A stretch of 64,000 nucleotides of DNA from Sphingomonas sp. Leaf208 (GCF_001421415.1 NZ_LMKH01000012.1:356597-420596); one strand, 5' to 3'; counted from the stretch's first letter, positions 9,584 through 18,788 are shown. Notes: generated by a model from the letters alone, not told the origin. Numbers and translations are program-made.

Positions 9584-9886
9584 TCAGACCACCGCGTTCT
9601 TCGCGACGCTCGCCTTCATCCGTTCGAGCTGCTCGGGCGTCGCGTCGCCCTGGTGGTGCGCCTTCCACTCCGCATACGGCATCCCGTACACAGTCTCGCG
9701 TGCGACATCCTTCGTCATGCCGCTTGCTTCCTCGACCCAGTCCGACAGGCAGTTGCGGCAGAAACCGGCGAGCCCCATCAGGTCGACGTTCTGCGCGTCC
9801 TCGCGGTGGCGGAGATGACGGATCAGGCGGCGAAAGGCCTGTGCCGCTACGGCATCGTCCAAAGTATCGAGGCGATCGGGGTTCAT
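9584..9886 (-). CDS. DUF1244 family protein
   Basis: A 100-residue protein matching DUF1244: AFRRLIRHLR.R.D.QN.DLM.LAGFCRNCLS.W, then a long acidic-basic helical C-terminus (YGMPYAEWKAHHQ..AT.EQ). Two cysteines form a CRNC motif, which may bind metal. It is divergent from pyk with about 92 bp between the start codons. Function is unknown. Confidence 0.88.
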   Translation of the reverse strand: MNPDRLDTLDDAVAAQAFRRLIRHLRHREDAQNVDLMGLAGFCRNCLSDWVEEASGMTKDVARETVYGMPYAEWKAHHQGDATPEQLERMKASVAKNAVV

Positions 9887-9978
9887 TACTATGCTCCGTG
9901 GTTGATCCCGCGGAGATAGGGTTTAAGGCCCGTCGCGGCAAAGACCTCCCCCAGGAAACGCCGAGGAAGACGCACCGC

Positions 9979-11442
9979 ATGACCAAGGCCATCGCACCCC
10001 GTTCGCGCAAAGTCCGCATTCTCGCGACGCTCGGCCCTGCCAGCAGCACCCCCGAGATGATCGCTACCCTCTTCCGTACCGGCGCGGACGCATTCCGCAT
10101 TAACATGAGTCACGGCGACCAGCAGTCGAAGATCGCCGTGATCCAGGCGATTCGCGCGCTGGAAAAGGAATATGGTCGTCCGTCGACCATCCTCGCCGAT
10201 CTCCAGGGGCCGAAGCTGCGCGTCGGCAAGTTCGACGGCGGACGCACGGTGCTCGAAACCGGCTCCACCTTCGTGCTCGACCGCGACCCGACGCCGGGCG
10301 ATGCGACGCGCGTCGAACTGCCGCACGACGAGATCTTCGCAGCGATCGAGCCGGGCGCGCGCCTGCTGCTCGACGACGGCAAGCTCGTCCTGCGCGTCGT
10401 GTCGCACAGCCCGCGCGAGATCACGACGCGGGTCGAGGTTGGCGGTGCGCTGTCGAACAGCAAGGGTCTGAACGTCCCCGACGTCGTGCTACCGATGGCG
10501 GCGCTGACCGAGAAGGATCGCAGCGATCTCGACTTCGCGGTCGACCAGGGTGTCGACTGGATCGCGCTGTCGTTCGTCCAGCGCCCCGAGGATCTGTGGG
10601 AAGCGCGGAAACTGATCGGCGGTAAGGCGGCGCTGATGGCGAAGATCGAAAAGCCGGCGGCGATCGAGCGGCTCGAGGAGATCGTCGAGGCCTGCGACGG
10701 CGTGATGGTCGCGCGCGGCGATCTCGGCGTCGAGCTGCCGCCGCAGCAGGTCCCGCCCTTGCAGAAGCGCATCGTCGAGGTCTCGCGCCGGATGGGCCGC
10801 CCGGTGGTGGTCGCGACGCAGATGCTCGAATCGATGATCACGTCGCCGTCACCGACGCGCGCGGAAGTGTCCGACGTTGCGACCGCGGTGTATGACGGCG
10901 CGGATGCGATCATGCTGTCGGCGGAAAGCGCGGCGGGCGCGTGGCCGGTCGAGTCCGTCGCGATGATGGATGCGATCGGCGTGTCGGTCGAGGCCGATCC
11001 CGAGCATGGCGACCGGATGCACTTCACCGTGATGAAGCCCGATCCGACGACCGCGGATGCGCTGGCCGAGGCGGCAAAGACCATCGCCGCGACGGTGTCG
11101 GCGGTGGCGATCATCTGCTTCACCACCTCGGGCTCGACCGCCCGCCGGATCGCACGCGAGCGACCGTCGGTGCCGTTGCTGGTGCTGACGCCGAGCCAGG
11201 AGACCGCGCGCCGGCTCGGACTTCTGTGGGGGACGCATGCGGTCCATACGCGCGACGTGGAGTCGTTCGAGGACATGGTGGCGAAGTCGAAGCGGATGGC
11301 GTTACGGCATGGGATGGCGAAGGCCGGCGACCGGGTGATCGTGCTGGCGGGCGTGCCGTTCCGGACGCCTGGGTCGACCAACGTGCTGCATGTGGTGCGG
11401 ATCGTCGGGGATGAACTGAAGGGGCATCATTCGCAGGTTTGA
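9979..11442 (+). CDS. pyk: Pyruvate kinase
   Basis: Converts phosphoenolpyruvate and ADP to pyruvate and ATP in lower glycolysis. 487 residues. The N-terminal KVRILATLGPASS, the substrate-loop arginine and serine in RINMSHG, the catalytic lysine in LMAKIEKP, and MVARGDLGVELP with VVVATQMLESM are all present. The ATG at 9979 is used because it gives the family N-terminus MTKAIAPRSRKVRI. The in-frame extension further upstream overlaps the DUF1244 gene and is out of character. Confidence 0.97.
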   Translation: MTKAIAPRSRKVRILATLGPASSTPEMIATLFRTGADAFRINMSHGDQQSKIAVIQAIRALEKEYGRPSTILADLQGPKLRVGKFDGGRTVLETGSTFVLDRDPTPGDATRVELPHDEIFAAIEPGARLLLDDGKLVLRVVSHSPREITTRVEVGGALSNSKGLNVPDVVLPMAALTEKDRSDLDFAVDQGVDWIALSFVQRPEDLWEARKLIGGKAALMAKIEKPAAIERLEEIVEACDGVMVARGDLGVELPPQQVPPLQKRIVEVSRRMGRPVVVATQMLESMITSPSPTRAEVSDVATAVYDGADAIMLSAESAAGAWPVESVAMMDAIGVSVEADPEHGDRMHFTVMKPDPTTADALAEAAKTIAATVSAVAIICFTTSGSTARRIARERPSVPLLVLTPSQETARRLGLLWGTHAVHTRDVESFEDMVAKSKRMALRHGMAKAGDRVIVLAGVPFRTPGSTNVLHVVRIVGDELKGHHSQV

Positions 11443-11535
11443 GCTTGCGGGTTGAAGCTTGCAACGCGCGCGGCTTGCCGGTCGCGGCCATGCAGATTCA
11501 GCCCTGTGATGGGGGAAGTGGGCTCCGCGCCAACT

Positions 11536-11611
11536 GTTCCCCCGCGAAGGCGGGGGTCCAGGGTATCAAGCGTTGCGGTATTCAGCTGGGCACCCGCGTC
11601 CGCGGGGGAAC
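11536..11611. repeat. Palindromic repeat R4 (copy a)
   Basis: Left arm 11536-11560 (GTTCCCCCGCGAAGGCGGGGG..) and right arm 11587-11611 (..CCCGCGTCCGCGGGGGAAC) form an imperfect hairpin. It is the same family as the tighter copies at 15675-15727 and 55926-55978 but has a longer loop. Confidence 0.75.
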
Positions 11612-11881
11612 TGCCTTGGTGCCGCGTCCGCCTCGCGCCGGCACTGCATTCAGGCTGAAGCACCAACGAACGCTACCCCTGCCCCGTCATGCCGGGCCCG
11701 TTCCGCATGCTCGCGGCCCCTTGGAGTATGGAACGGTGGGCCCCGGCGTCGGCCGGGGTGACGGAAGAGAGGTGTATGTCGGGCTTTAAGTGAGGTGCCT
11801 CATGATCTCGCGGCACTCTGATATAGCTCGCTGTTCCGACGAGTTTGCCAGAACCGTACCACTCATCACCAACCACCGGCT

Positions 11882-11985
11882 CCACCCCGGCGAAGGCCGG
11901 GGCCCAGTTGGGGGACGGTAATAACGACGCTCCCCGCTCCGTTACTACGACCTTTCCAACTGGGCCCCGGCCTACGCCGGGGTGG
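11882..11985. repeat. Palindromic repeat R5 (copy a)
   Basis: A 104-bp element with termini CCACCCCGG and CCGGGGTGG and inner arms GGGGCCCAGTTGGGG and CCAACTGGGCCCC. The loop is asymmetric (a CTCCGTTAC..GACCTTTCC core). It has the same length and orientation as the copy at 15765-15868, while the copy at 55784-55886 is inverted. Confidence 0.88.
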
Positions 11986-12077
11986 AGCTATGAGGTGCGT
12001 GTCGGCCAATCTAGGCTAGCGCTCGCCTGCCGAATACGCGATGCCGCGCAGACGGACCGCACGGGAGGGCGAACGCT

Positions 12078-14132
12078 ATGACATTACGCGAGAAGATCGG
12101 TTGGGGCGCACTTGCCTTGCTCGCAGCCAGCGCGCTCGCGGTCGTCGCGTTCGAGCGCGGCGAGCATGTCAACGCGCTATGGATCGTCACTGCCGCCGCC
12201 TCCGTCCAGCTGATCGCGTATCGGTTCTACGCACGATATATCGCGCGGCATGTGATGCAGCTCGATCCGTCACGGCAAACCCCGGCGTTGCGTCGCGCCG
12301 ACGGGCTCGATTACGTCGCGACCGACCGCAACGTCCTGTTCGGGCATCACTTTGCCGCCATCGCCGGTGCCGGTCCGCTCGTCGGGCCGGTGCTTGCCGC
12401 GCAGATGGGCTATCTTCCCGGCACGCTCTGGATCCTTGCCGGCGTCGTGCTGGCGGGCGCGGTGCAGGACTTCATGATCCTGTTCATCTCGATGCGCCGC
12501 GACGGGCGGTCGCTCGGCGAACTGATCCGCATGGAGATGGGCGCGATCCCCGGCGTGATCGCGCTGATCGGCGCGTTCGCGATCATGGTCATCATCCTCG
12601 CCGTGCTCGCGCTGATCGTGGTGCGTGCGCTCGCCGGCAGCCCGTGGGGGCTGTTCACGGTAGCCGCGACCATCCCTCTAGCGTTCCTGATGGGCATCTA
12701 CACCCGCTGGATCCGGCCCGGGAAGGTCGGCGAAGTCTCCGTTCTCGGCGTCATCGGGCTGCTCGCAGCAATCGTCTATGGCGGTACCGTCGCCGCCTCG
12801 CCGACGCTCGCGCCGCTGTTCACGCTGACCCCGGTGCAGCTCTGCGTGCTGATGGTGGGATACGGCGCGGTCGCCTCCGTCCTCCCGGTGTGGCTGCTGC
12901 TCGCGCCGCGCGACTACCTCTCGACCTTCCTCAAGATCGGCGCGATCGTCGCGTTGGCGGTCGGCATCGCGGTCGTGGCCCCACCACTGCGGATGCCCGC
13001 GCTGACCCCGTTCATCGACGGCTCCGGCCCGGTCTGGTCGGGCGGGCTCTTCCCGTTCCTGTTCATCACGATCGCGTGCGGCGCGGTGTCGGGCTTCCAC
13101 GCACTGATCGCCAGCGGCACCACGCCGAAGCTGATCGCCAGCGAAGGCGACGCGCAGTTCATCGGTTACGGCGCGATGCTGATGGAGAGCTTCGTCGCGA
13201 TCATGGCGCTGGTCGGCGCGTCGATCCTCGATCCCGGCGTGTATTTCGCGATGAACAGCCCGGCGGCGGTGGTCGGGACCGACTTCGCCTCGGCGGCGAC
13301 CGCGGTGACGGCGATGGGCTTCCCGATCACGCCGGAGCTTCTTGCGCAGACCGCGAAGGACGTCGGCGAGACCACGATCGTATCGCGCACGGGCGGCGCG
13401 CCGACGCTGGCGGTGGCGATGTCGGAGATCTTCAGCCACCTCGTCGGCGGGCAGGCGATGAAGGCGTTCTGGTATCACTTCGCGATCCTGTTCGAGGCGC
13501 TTTTCATCCTGACGGCGGTCGATGCCGGCACGCGCGCCGGGCGGTTCATGTTGCAGGACCTGATCGGGCTGGCGGTGCCGTCGTTCCGCAATGCGTCGGC
13601 GATCGTACCGGGGCTGATCGCGACCGCGTTGTGCGTGATCGCGTGGGGCTTCTTCCTGTACCAGGGGGTCACCGATCCGCTTGGCGGCGTGAACACGCTG
13701 TGGCCGCTGTTCGGTATCTCGAACCAGATGCTCGCGGCAGTCGCACTGGTACTGGCGACGGTCGTGCTGTTCCGGATGAAGCGCCAACGCTACGCGTGGG
13801 TGACGATCCTGCCCGCTGCGTGGTTGTGCCTGTGCACGATCACCGCCGGGCTGATGAAGCTGTTCGCGAGCGATCCCAAGGTCGGCTTCCTCGCGCATGC
13901 GTCGAAGTTCTCGGATGCGTCGGTGCGGGGCGAGCTGCTCGCGCCCGCCAAGACGATGGCGGAGATGCAGCGGATCGTTCTCAACGACCGGATCGACGCC
14001 GGGCTGTGCGCGCTGTTCCTGGCGGTGGTGCTGTCGATCGTCTTCTTCGGCATCCGCACCTGTCTCGCGGCGTTGAAGATCGACCGGCCGACGGTGACCG
14101 AAGTCCCGCCGCAGCTGGTAGCCGCAGAATGA
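12078..14132 (+). CDS. cstA: Carbon starvation protein CstA family transporter
   Basis: A 684-residue polytopic inner-membrane protein of the CstA/BtsT family, whose characterised members import pyruvate or peptides. Family features include FYARYIARHVM, the DGLDYV.TDRNVLFGHHFAAIAGAGPLVGPVLAAQMGY stretch, GAVQDFMILFISMRRDGRSLG, and a C-terminal NTLWPLFGISNQMLAA segment. GGAGGG lies upstream of the ATG. Its TGA overlaps the ATG of the next gene (ATGA), as is usual for cstA and its small YbdD/YjiX partner. Confidence 0.95.
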   Translation: MTLREKIGWGALALLAASALAVVAFERGEHVNALWIVTAAASVQLIAYRFYARYIARHVMQLDPSRQTPALRRADGLDYVATDRNVLFGHHFAAIAGAGPLVGPVLAAQMGYLPGTLWILAGVVLAGAVQDFMILFISMRRDGRSLGELIRMEMGAIPGVIALIGAFAIMVIILAVLALIVVRALAGSPWGLFTVAATIPLAFLMGIYTRWIRPGKVGEVSVLGVIGLLAAIVYGGTVAASPTLAPLFTLTPVQLCVLMVGYGAVASVLPVWLLLAPRDYLSTFLKIGAIVALAVGIAVVAPPLRMPALTPFIDGSGPVWSGGLFPFLFITIACGAVSGFHALIASGTTPKLIASEGDAQFIGYGAMLMESFVAIMALVGASILDPGVYFAMNSPAAVVGTDFASAATAVTAMGFPITPELLAQTAKDVGETTIVSRTGGAPTLAVAMSEIFSHLVGGQAMKAFWYHFAILFEALFILTAVDAGTRAGRFMLQDLIGLAVPSFRNASAIVPGLIATALCVIAWGFFLYQGVTDPLGGVNTLWPLFGISNQMLAAVALVLATVVLFRMKRQRYAWVTILPAAWLCLCTITAGLMKLFASDPKVGFLAHASKFSDASVRGELLAPAKTMAEMQRIVLNDRIDAGLCALFLAVVLSIVFFGIRTCLAALKIDRPTVTEVPPQLVAAE

Positions 14133-14317
14133 TCCGCGCGCTCTACGCCAAGGCACGCGAGACCGCGCTGCTGATGGTCGGCGTACCGTCCTACGCTGCG
14201 TATCGCCAGCACATGGCCGAGCGGCATCCGGACCACACGCCGATGGACGAACGCGCGTTCTTCCGCGATCGGCAGGAGGCGCGGTACGGCAGCAAGGGCG
14301 GGGGACGCTGCTGTTGA
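14129..14317 (+). CDS. YbdD/YjiX family small protein
   Basis: A 62-residue protein starting at the ATG that overlaps the cstA stop by four bases. It carries the family core VGVPSY..Y..HM...HP...PM....FFR.RQ.ARYG and ends in a cysteine-rich GGGRCC. YbdD-type partners accompany CstA/BtsT transporters and are needed for their activity in characterised cases. Its stop overlaps the TTG start of the heme oxygenase gene (TTGA), so the three genes form a tightly coupled series. Confidence 0.92.
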   Translation: MIRALYAKARETALLMVGVPSYAAYRQHMAERHPDHTPMDERAFFRDRQEARYGSKGGGRCC

Positions 14318-14832
14318 CCGAGACGGTATCGACCGTCGCGCGCCTTCGTGCGGCGACGGCAAGCGATCACGACGCGGTCGATGCGGGGTTCGGGCGCTAC
14401 GACCTGACCGATGCGGACGATTACCGCGCGTTCCTGATCGCACACGCCAAGGCGTTGCCGGCGGTCGAGGCTTGGCTGGCCGCGATTCCGGGGCTGGCGG
14501 CGGTTCGATCGCGGGGGGCGGCGCTCGCCGAGGATCTTGCCGCGCTAGGTGAGGACATGCCCGCGCCGATGACGTTCGACGTGCCAGCGAGCACGGCCGC
14601 CGGGTGGGGCGCGGTGTATGTCGTCGAGGGGTCGCGGCTCGGCGGCATCATGCTGTCGCGGTCAGTGCCCGAAGGGATGCCCTCGGCCTATCTCGGGGCA
14701 AAGCATCTGCCGGGCGAGTGGCGCGCCTTGCTCGCCGCGATCGATAACGAGCCTGTCGACGAAGCCTGGGTCGAGCAGGCTATCGTCGGTGCCAAGGCGG
14801 CGTTCGACCTGTATCGACGCGCGTCCGCCTGA
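14314..14832 (+). CDS. Biliverdin-producing heme oxygenase (BphO/HmuO-like)
   Basis: A 172-residue protein. The proximal heme ligand is H19 in LRAATASDHDAVDAGF, and the distal helix carries the YVVEGSRLGG motif typical of bacterial heme oxygenases. Heme oxygenases open heme to biliverdin, iron and CO. In bacteria the product either serves iron release or is the chromophore of bacteriophytochromes, one of which lies at 59154-61310. The start is TTG at 14314, overlapping the stop of the previous gene. A position downstream of cstA-ybdD is unexpected for this enzyme. Confidence 0.88.
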   Translation: MTETVSTVARLRAATASDHDAVDAGFGRYDLTDADDYRAFLIAHAKALPAVEAWLAAIPGLAAVRSRGAALAEDLAALGEDMPAPMTFDVPASTAAGWGAVYVVEGSRLGGIMLSRSVPEGMPSAYLGAKHLPGEWRALLAAIDNEPVDEAWVEQAIVGAKAAFDLYRRASA

Positions 14833-14848
14833 TTTCCCGGGCCTCACC

Positions 14849-15151
14849 TCAGCGCAGGAGCTTCGGCGCTTCCTTGCGGATCATGTCCTGCACCTTGCTC
14901 GCAAACAGGCCGAGGATGCCGGGCAGGTCGACGACAGCGTGGACGTTGGTCTCGAACACCGTGACCGCGCTGGCGATCGTCTGGCCCATCGCCTGGACGG
15001 TGAAGTGCAGCGTATCGCCATCCCAGCGCTGCTCGGTCACCGACCCGCCGGGGATCTTGTCGCTGATCTTGCCGATCCCCCCGTCGAGCCGCGCGCGAAC
15101 CGCAGCCTTGCCGAGTTGATGGGGGACGTCGACGGTGATGGGAGTGCCCAT
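14849..15151 (-). CDS. Polyhydroxyalkanoic acid system family protein
   Basis: A 100-residue protein that looks like the small family annotated as polyhydroxyalkanoic acid system protein (PF09650-type). It has the VDVPHQLGKAAVRARLDGGIGKI start, a WDGDTLHFTVQAMGQTI.. core, and a C-terminal helix VQDMIRKEAPKLL. It also resembles the small START-like fold proteins found with granule proteins. No PHA synthase is in the window, so the association with storage granules is inference from the family only. Confidence 0.78.
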   Translation of the reverse strand: MGTPITVDVPHQLGKAAVRARLDGGIGKISDKIPGGSVTEQRWDGDTLHFTVQAMGQTIASAVTVFETNVHAVVDLPGILGLFASKVQDMIRKEAPKLLR

Positions 15152-15160
15152 GTCTATTCC

Positions 15161-15580
15161 TTAAGTCGCGAAAATCATGTCGTCGTTGGCGAACGCCTTG
15201 AACTCGAGTGCGTTGCCGCTGGGATCGAGAAAGAACATCGTCGCCTGTTCGCCGGGCTCGCCCTTGAAGCGGATGTACGGCGCGATCCCGAACTGGATGC
15301 CGGCGGCGGTGACGCGTTCGGACAGCGCGGTCCAGTCGTCCATCGTCAGGACGACGCCGAAATGCGGGACCGGGACGGCGTGGCCGTCGACCGCGTTCTC
15401 GACCGCGACGGGTTTGGCTGAGGGGTCGAGGTGCGCGACGATCTGGTGGCCGAACAGATCGAAATCGATCCAGTGGTCGCTGGAGCGGCCTTCGCGGCAG
15501 CCGAGGGTGGCGCCGTAGAAGTTGCGGGCTGCGGCGAGGTCGTGGACCGGGAAGGCTAGGTGGAAGGGGCGTAGGATCAT
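15161..15580 (-). CDS. VOC family protein (glyoxalase/dioxygenase fold)
   Basis: A 139-residue vicinal-oxygen-chelate protein built of two beta-alpha-beta-beta-beta modules. Likely metal ligands are H7 in [10 protein letters not shown]73 in PHFGV and E126 in NALEFKAF, in the expected positions for this superfamily. The substrate is unknown. The start ATG at 15580 has a purine-rich site (TCTTCCCCCC on the plus strand) directly upstream. The longer in-frame extension is rejected because homologous modules begin near [10 protein letters not shown]. Confidence 0.85.
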   Translation of the reverse strand: MILRPFHLAFPVHDLAAARNFYGATLGCREGRSSDHWIDFDLFGHQIVAHLDPSAKPVAVENAVDGHAVPVPHFGVVLTMDDWTALSERVTAAGIQFGIAPYIRFKGEPGEQATMFFLDPSGNALEFKAFANDDMIFAT

Positions 15581-15674
15581 GGGGGGAAGATAGGTCGTGG
15601 TTGAGAATTCGTCGACCCGGCGGATTGCGTGAGTGCTTTTAGCAACCCGCAATGCCGTCAGCCCGCCCTACTTT

Positions 15675-15727
15675 GTTCTCCCGCGAAGGCGGGAGCCCAG
15701 TCTGGGTCCCCGCCTTCGCGGGGAAAC
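15675..15727. repeat. Palindromic repeat R4 (copy b)
   Basis: A 53-bp hairpin element with CTCCCGCGAAGGCGGGAG and CCCCGCCTTCGCGGGG arms around a CCCAGTCTGGG centre. It is an exact reverse complement of 55926-55978. Confidence 0.92.
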
Positions 15728-15764
15728 AATGTGGGAAGGGCACACCTCACCCAACCATACCGCA

Positions 15765-15868
15765 CCACCCCGGCGAAGGCCGGGGCCCAATTGGGGGACA
15801 TAGCTAATGCAGGGGAGCGCTCCGTTACGACCACCTTTCCAATTGGGCCCCGGCCTTCGCCGGGGTGG
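15765..15868. repeat. Palindromic repeat R5 (copy b)
   Basis: A 104-bp element with CCACCCCGG and CCGGGGTGG ends and a CTCCGTTACGACCACCTTTCC loop core. It lies 37 bp after R4 copy b, within the 314-bp gap between the divergent VOC gene and lnt. No gene was found in the gap. Confidence 0.9.
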
Positions 15869-15894
15869 TCGAAGGAGTAGCGAACCCGCTCTTC

Positions 15895-17490
15895 ATGCAG
15901 CCCCCCCATCAGACCGAAAACATTGCCCGGCCCCCTCCGCCACGCCATAGCGCGAGCGTGAACCGTTACCCTGCCCTCGCCTGCCTCGTCCTCGGTGCGC
16001 TTGCCGCGACCGGGTTCGCTCCGCTCGATCTCTGGCCGCTGACGCTCGTTGCGTTCGCGCTGTGGATGAAGATCGTCCACGACGCACCGACCCTGCGCGG
16101 GGCGCTGTGGCGCGGGTGGGTGTTCGGGGTCGGGCATTTCACCGTGAACAACAACTGGTTCCAGCACGCGTTCGACTTCCAGGACGCGATGCCGCCGGTG
16201 CTCGGGTACTTCGCGGCGGTCGGTCTCGCGCTGTATCTGGCGGTGTTCCCGATGCTTGCAGGCGGCCTGGCGTGGCGGATCGCACGACGGCCCGGCACCC
16301 CCGACGCGACGTTCGTGTTCGTCTTCGCCGCGGCCTGGATCGCGACCGAGTGGCTGCGCGCGACGCTGTTCACCGGCTATGCCTGGGATCCGCTGAGCGT
16401 CGTCTGGCTCCCCGCGATCGGCGTTGCGCGGCTGTCCGCGTGGATTGGCACCTACGCCCTGTCGGGTTTGACGATCCTCGCTGCGGGCGCACTGTTGATG
16501 CTTGCGGTACGCCGTTGGACACTGCCAGCCGTCGCCCTTCCAGCGTTCGGCCTCGCAGCACTGTCCGCGCTCTGGACGAATGCACCGCCGCCCGCTCCCG
16601 GCACGCCTCTGGTCCGCGTGGTCCAACCCGACATTGGCCAGGAAGACCGCAGCGAGACCGATGGCAAGCGCGTCCTTACCGCGCTCGAAAAGCTGTCTGG
16701 CCAAGGCGGCACCACCCCACGCCTCGTCGTCTGGCCGGAGGGCGTCGTCCGTGACTACGTCGAGGATGGCTACCCGTTCTACGCCTATGGCTGGTCGAGC
16801 CCGCTCTACCTTCGTCGCCGCATGGCGCGGTTGCTGGGCCCCCAAGACATCCTGTTGATCGGCGGCACTGCGCTTGAGTTCAACGCCAGGGATCAGATCT
16901 CCGGCGCGGCGAACTCGGTATTCGCGCTCGATGCGCAGGCGCGGCTGCGCGGCCGCTACGACAAGGCGCACCTCGTGCCATACGGCGAGTATCTCCCGAT
17001 GCCGTGGCTGCTAAAGCCGCTCGGCCTCGCGCGGCTCGTCCCCGGCGACATCGACTTCACGTCGGGCAAGGGTCCTGCGAACCTGACGCTGCCGGGGTTC
17101 GGTTCGATCGGGATGCAAATCTGCTACGAGATCATCTTCTCGGGTGAGGTCGTGGATCGCGCGCACCGCCCCCGCATCCTGTTCAATCCCTCGAACGACG
17201 CGTGGTTCGGCAAATGGGGGCCGCCGCAGCATCTCGCCCAGGCGCGGATGCGCGCGATCGAGGAGGGGTTGCCGATCCTTCGCGCCACGCCGACCGGTAT
17301 TTCCGCGATCATCGCTGCCGATGGTCGCCTCGTCGCGACCGTCCCGCACGAGACCGCCGGTGCCATTGAACAACCGATGCCCTCCGCCCTGCCCCCCACG
17401 CTGTTCTCGCGCGTCGGCAACGCGATGGCGGCGATCGTCGCCGCGCTGATGCTCGCAAGCGCGGTTGCCCTGCGCCGTCGCCAGCGCTAG
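15895..17490 (+). CDS. lnt: Apolipoprotein N-acyltransferase
   Basis: Integral membrane enzyme that N-acylates the terminal cysteine of lipoproteins. About 531 residues: an N-terminal multi-helix membrane part (to about 220) and a carbon-nitrogen hydrolase domain. The catalytic triad is visible as E282 (VVWPEG), K357 (RYDKAHLVPYGEYLP) and C410 (MQICYEIIF). The start is uncertain. ATG 15895 follows a GAAGGAG sequence at long spacing, ATG 15865 lies inside repeat R5, and a GTG at 15958 begins the conserved-looking part. lnt immediately precedes metK. Confidence 0.95.
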   Translation: MQPPHQTENIARPPPPRHSASVNRYPALACLVLGALAATGFAPLDLWPLTLVAFALWMKIVHDAPTLRGALWRGWVFGVGHFTVNNNWFQHAFDFQDAMPPVLGYFAAVGLALYLAVFPMLAGGLAWRIARRPGTPDATFVFVFAAAWIATEWLRATLFTGYAWDPLSVVWLPAIGVARLSAWIGTYALSGLTILAAGALLMLAVRRWTLPAVALPAFGLAALSALWTNAPPPAPGTPLVRVVQPDIGQEDRSETDGKRVLTALEKLSGQGGTTPRLVVWPEGVVRDYVEDGYPFYAYGWSSPLYLRRRMARLLGPQDILLIGGTALEFNARDQISGAANSVFALDAQARLRGRYDKAHLVPYGEYLPMPWLLKPLGLARLVPGDIDFTSGKGPANLTLPGFGSIGMQICYEIIFSGEVVDRAHRPRILFNPSNDAWFGKWGPPQHLAQARMRAIEEGLPILRATPTGISAIIAADGRLVATVPHETAGAIEQPMPSALPPTLFSRVGNAMAAIVAALMLASAVALRRRQR

Positions 17491-17491
17491 G

Positions 17492-17517
17492 GTCATATAA
17501 AGCTTTCCTTATATGAC
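17492..17517. promoter_or_regulatory. Palindromic operator candidate upstream of metK (SahR-like)
   Basis: A perfect 9-bp inverted repeat, GTCATATAA and TTATATGAC, separated by AGCTTTCC, 32 bp before the metK ATG. AT-rich palindromes of the CATATAAAG..CTTTATATG type are associated with ArsR-family SAH-responsive regulators (SahR) upstream of methionine-cycle genes in Proteobacteria, as I recall. An RNA hairpin is the alternative reading. Confidence 0.55.
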
Positions 17518-17548
17518 GCTCGCTTCAGAGCATGGCAAAGAGGCCCGC

Positions 17549-18766
17549 ATGCGCAAGTCTTTCCTCTTCACTTCCGAATCGGTCTCCGAAGGCCATCCCG
17601 ACAAGGTCGCCGACCAGATCAGCGACACGATCGTCGACCTGTTTCTCGCCAAGGACCCGCAGGCACGGATCGCCTGCGAGACGCTGACCACCACGCAGCT
17701 CGTTGTCCTCGCCGGCGAAATCCGCGGCAAGGGCATTTACGAGAACGACCAGTGGGCCGACGGCGTGCTGGAAGAGATCGAGGCGGCTGTTCGCAACACC
17801 GTCAAGGAAATCGGCTACGCGCAGTCGGGTTTCCACTGGGAGACGTTCCGCTTCGAGAACAACCTCCACGGCCAGTCCGCGCACATCGCGATGGGCGTCG
17901 ACGAGAGCGGCAACAAGGACGAGGGCGCCGGCGACCAGGGCATCATGTTCGGTTACGCGACCGACGAGACCCCAGGCCTGATGCCCGCGACGCTGTATTA
18001 CAGCCACAAGATCCTCGCCAAGATGGCCGAAGATCGCCACTCGGGCGCCGCGCCGTTCCTCGAGCCCGACGCGAAGAGCCAGGTCACGCTGTCGTACGAG
18101 AACGAAGTGCCGGTCGGCGCGACCGCATTGGTCGTCTCGACGCAGCATGCGCCGGGCTATTGCGAGAAGGGCGACAACGCCGATCCCGCCAAGTACGCGG
18201 TGCTGCGCGACTACGTCATGGGCGTGTTCAAGGACGTGCTGCCCGACGGTTTCATCACCGACGAGACCGCGATCTACATCAACCCGACCGGCCAGTTCGA
18301 AATTGGTGGCCCCGACGGCGACGCCGGCGTGACCGGGCGCAAGATTATCGTCGATACGTACGGCGGTGCGGCCCCGCATGGCGGCGGCGCGTTCTCGGGT
18401 AAGGATCCGACGAAGGTCGATCGCTCGGCGGCGTATGTGGCGCGGTATCTGGCAAAGAACGTCGTTGCTGCGGGTCTGGCGCGTCGCTGCACGATCCAGC
18501 TGAGCTATGCGATCGGCATCGCCGAGCCGCTGTCGGTGTATGTCGACACGCATGGCACCGGCACCGTCGAGGAGGCCAAGCTCGAGGCGGTCCTGCCGAA
18601 GCTCGTTCGCCTGACGCCGAAGGGCATCCGCGAGCATCTGAAGCTCAACGCGCCGATCTACAAGAAGACGGCAGCGTATGGGCATTTCGGTCGCGAGCCC
18701 GAGGGTGATATGTTCACTTGGGAGAAGACCGATCTGGTCGATGCGCTGAAGGCTGCCGTCGCCTGA
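17549..18766 (+). CDS. metK: S-adenosylmethionine synthase
   Basis: Makes S-adenosylmethionine from methionine and ATP. 405 residues with the family N-terminus [22 protein letters not shown], the [12 protein letters not shown] nucleotide loop, [19 protein letters not shown], and the usual C-terminal region. The ATG at 17549 is preceded by AAAGAGG at good spacing. Another in-frame ATG at 17513 lies inside the palindrome and would add 12 residues absent from typical MetK. A strong terminator follows the gene. Confidence 0.97.
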   Translation: MRKSFLFTSESVSEGHPDKVADQISDTIVDLFLAKDPQARIACETLTTTQLVVLAGEIRGKGIYENDQWADGVLEEIEAAVRNTVKEIGYAQSGFHWETFRFENNLHGQSAHIAMGVDESGNKDEGAGDQGIMFGYATDETPGLMPATLYYSHKILAKMAEDRHSGAAPFLEPDAKSQVTLSYENEVPVGATALVVSTQHAPGYCEKGDNADPAKYAVLRDYVMGVFKDVLPDGFITDETAIYINPTGQFEIGGPDGDAGVTGRKIIVDTYGGAAPHGGGAFSGKDPTKVDRSAAYVARYLAKNVVAAGLARRCTIQLSYAIGIAEPLSVYVDTHGTGTVEEAKLEAVLPKLVRLTPKGIREHLKLNAPIYKKTAAYGHFGREPEGDMFTWEKTDLVDALKAAVA

Positions 18767-18788
18767 TCGCGACACGTTTGGGGTTACG

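Larger units (their letters stand above)
11443..12077. other. 635-bp gene-free, repeat-rich intergenic region
   Basis: No credible coding sequence was found. It holds palindromic repeat R4 (11536-11611), a partly symmetric GC-rich element around 11687-11763 with GGGCCC cores, and repeat R5 (11882-11985). The last 60 bp carry the leader of cstA, with a GGAGGG ribosome-binding site shortly before its ATG. Confidence 0.7.

Noticed and set aside
12041..14317. A long open frame of about 758 codons overlapping cstA in another frame
   Set aside because: Arginine-rich translation without family features, caused by GC-rich codon bias; only its last 62 codons (14129-14317) are real, as the YbdD-type gene.
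17491..17548. Known SAM or SAM/SAH riboswitch before metK
   Set aside because: A hairpin with possible loop pairing is present, but I could not match it to the consensus of a named riboswitch class; operator reading preferred.
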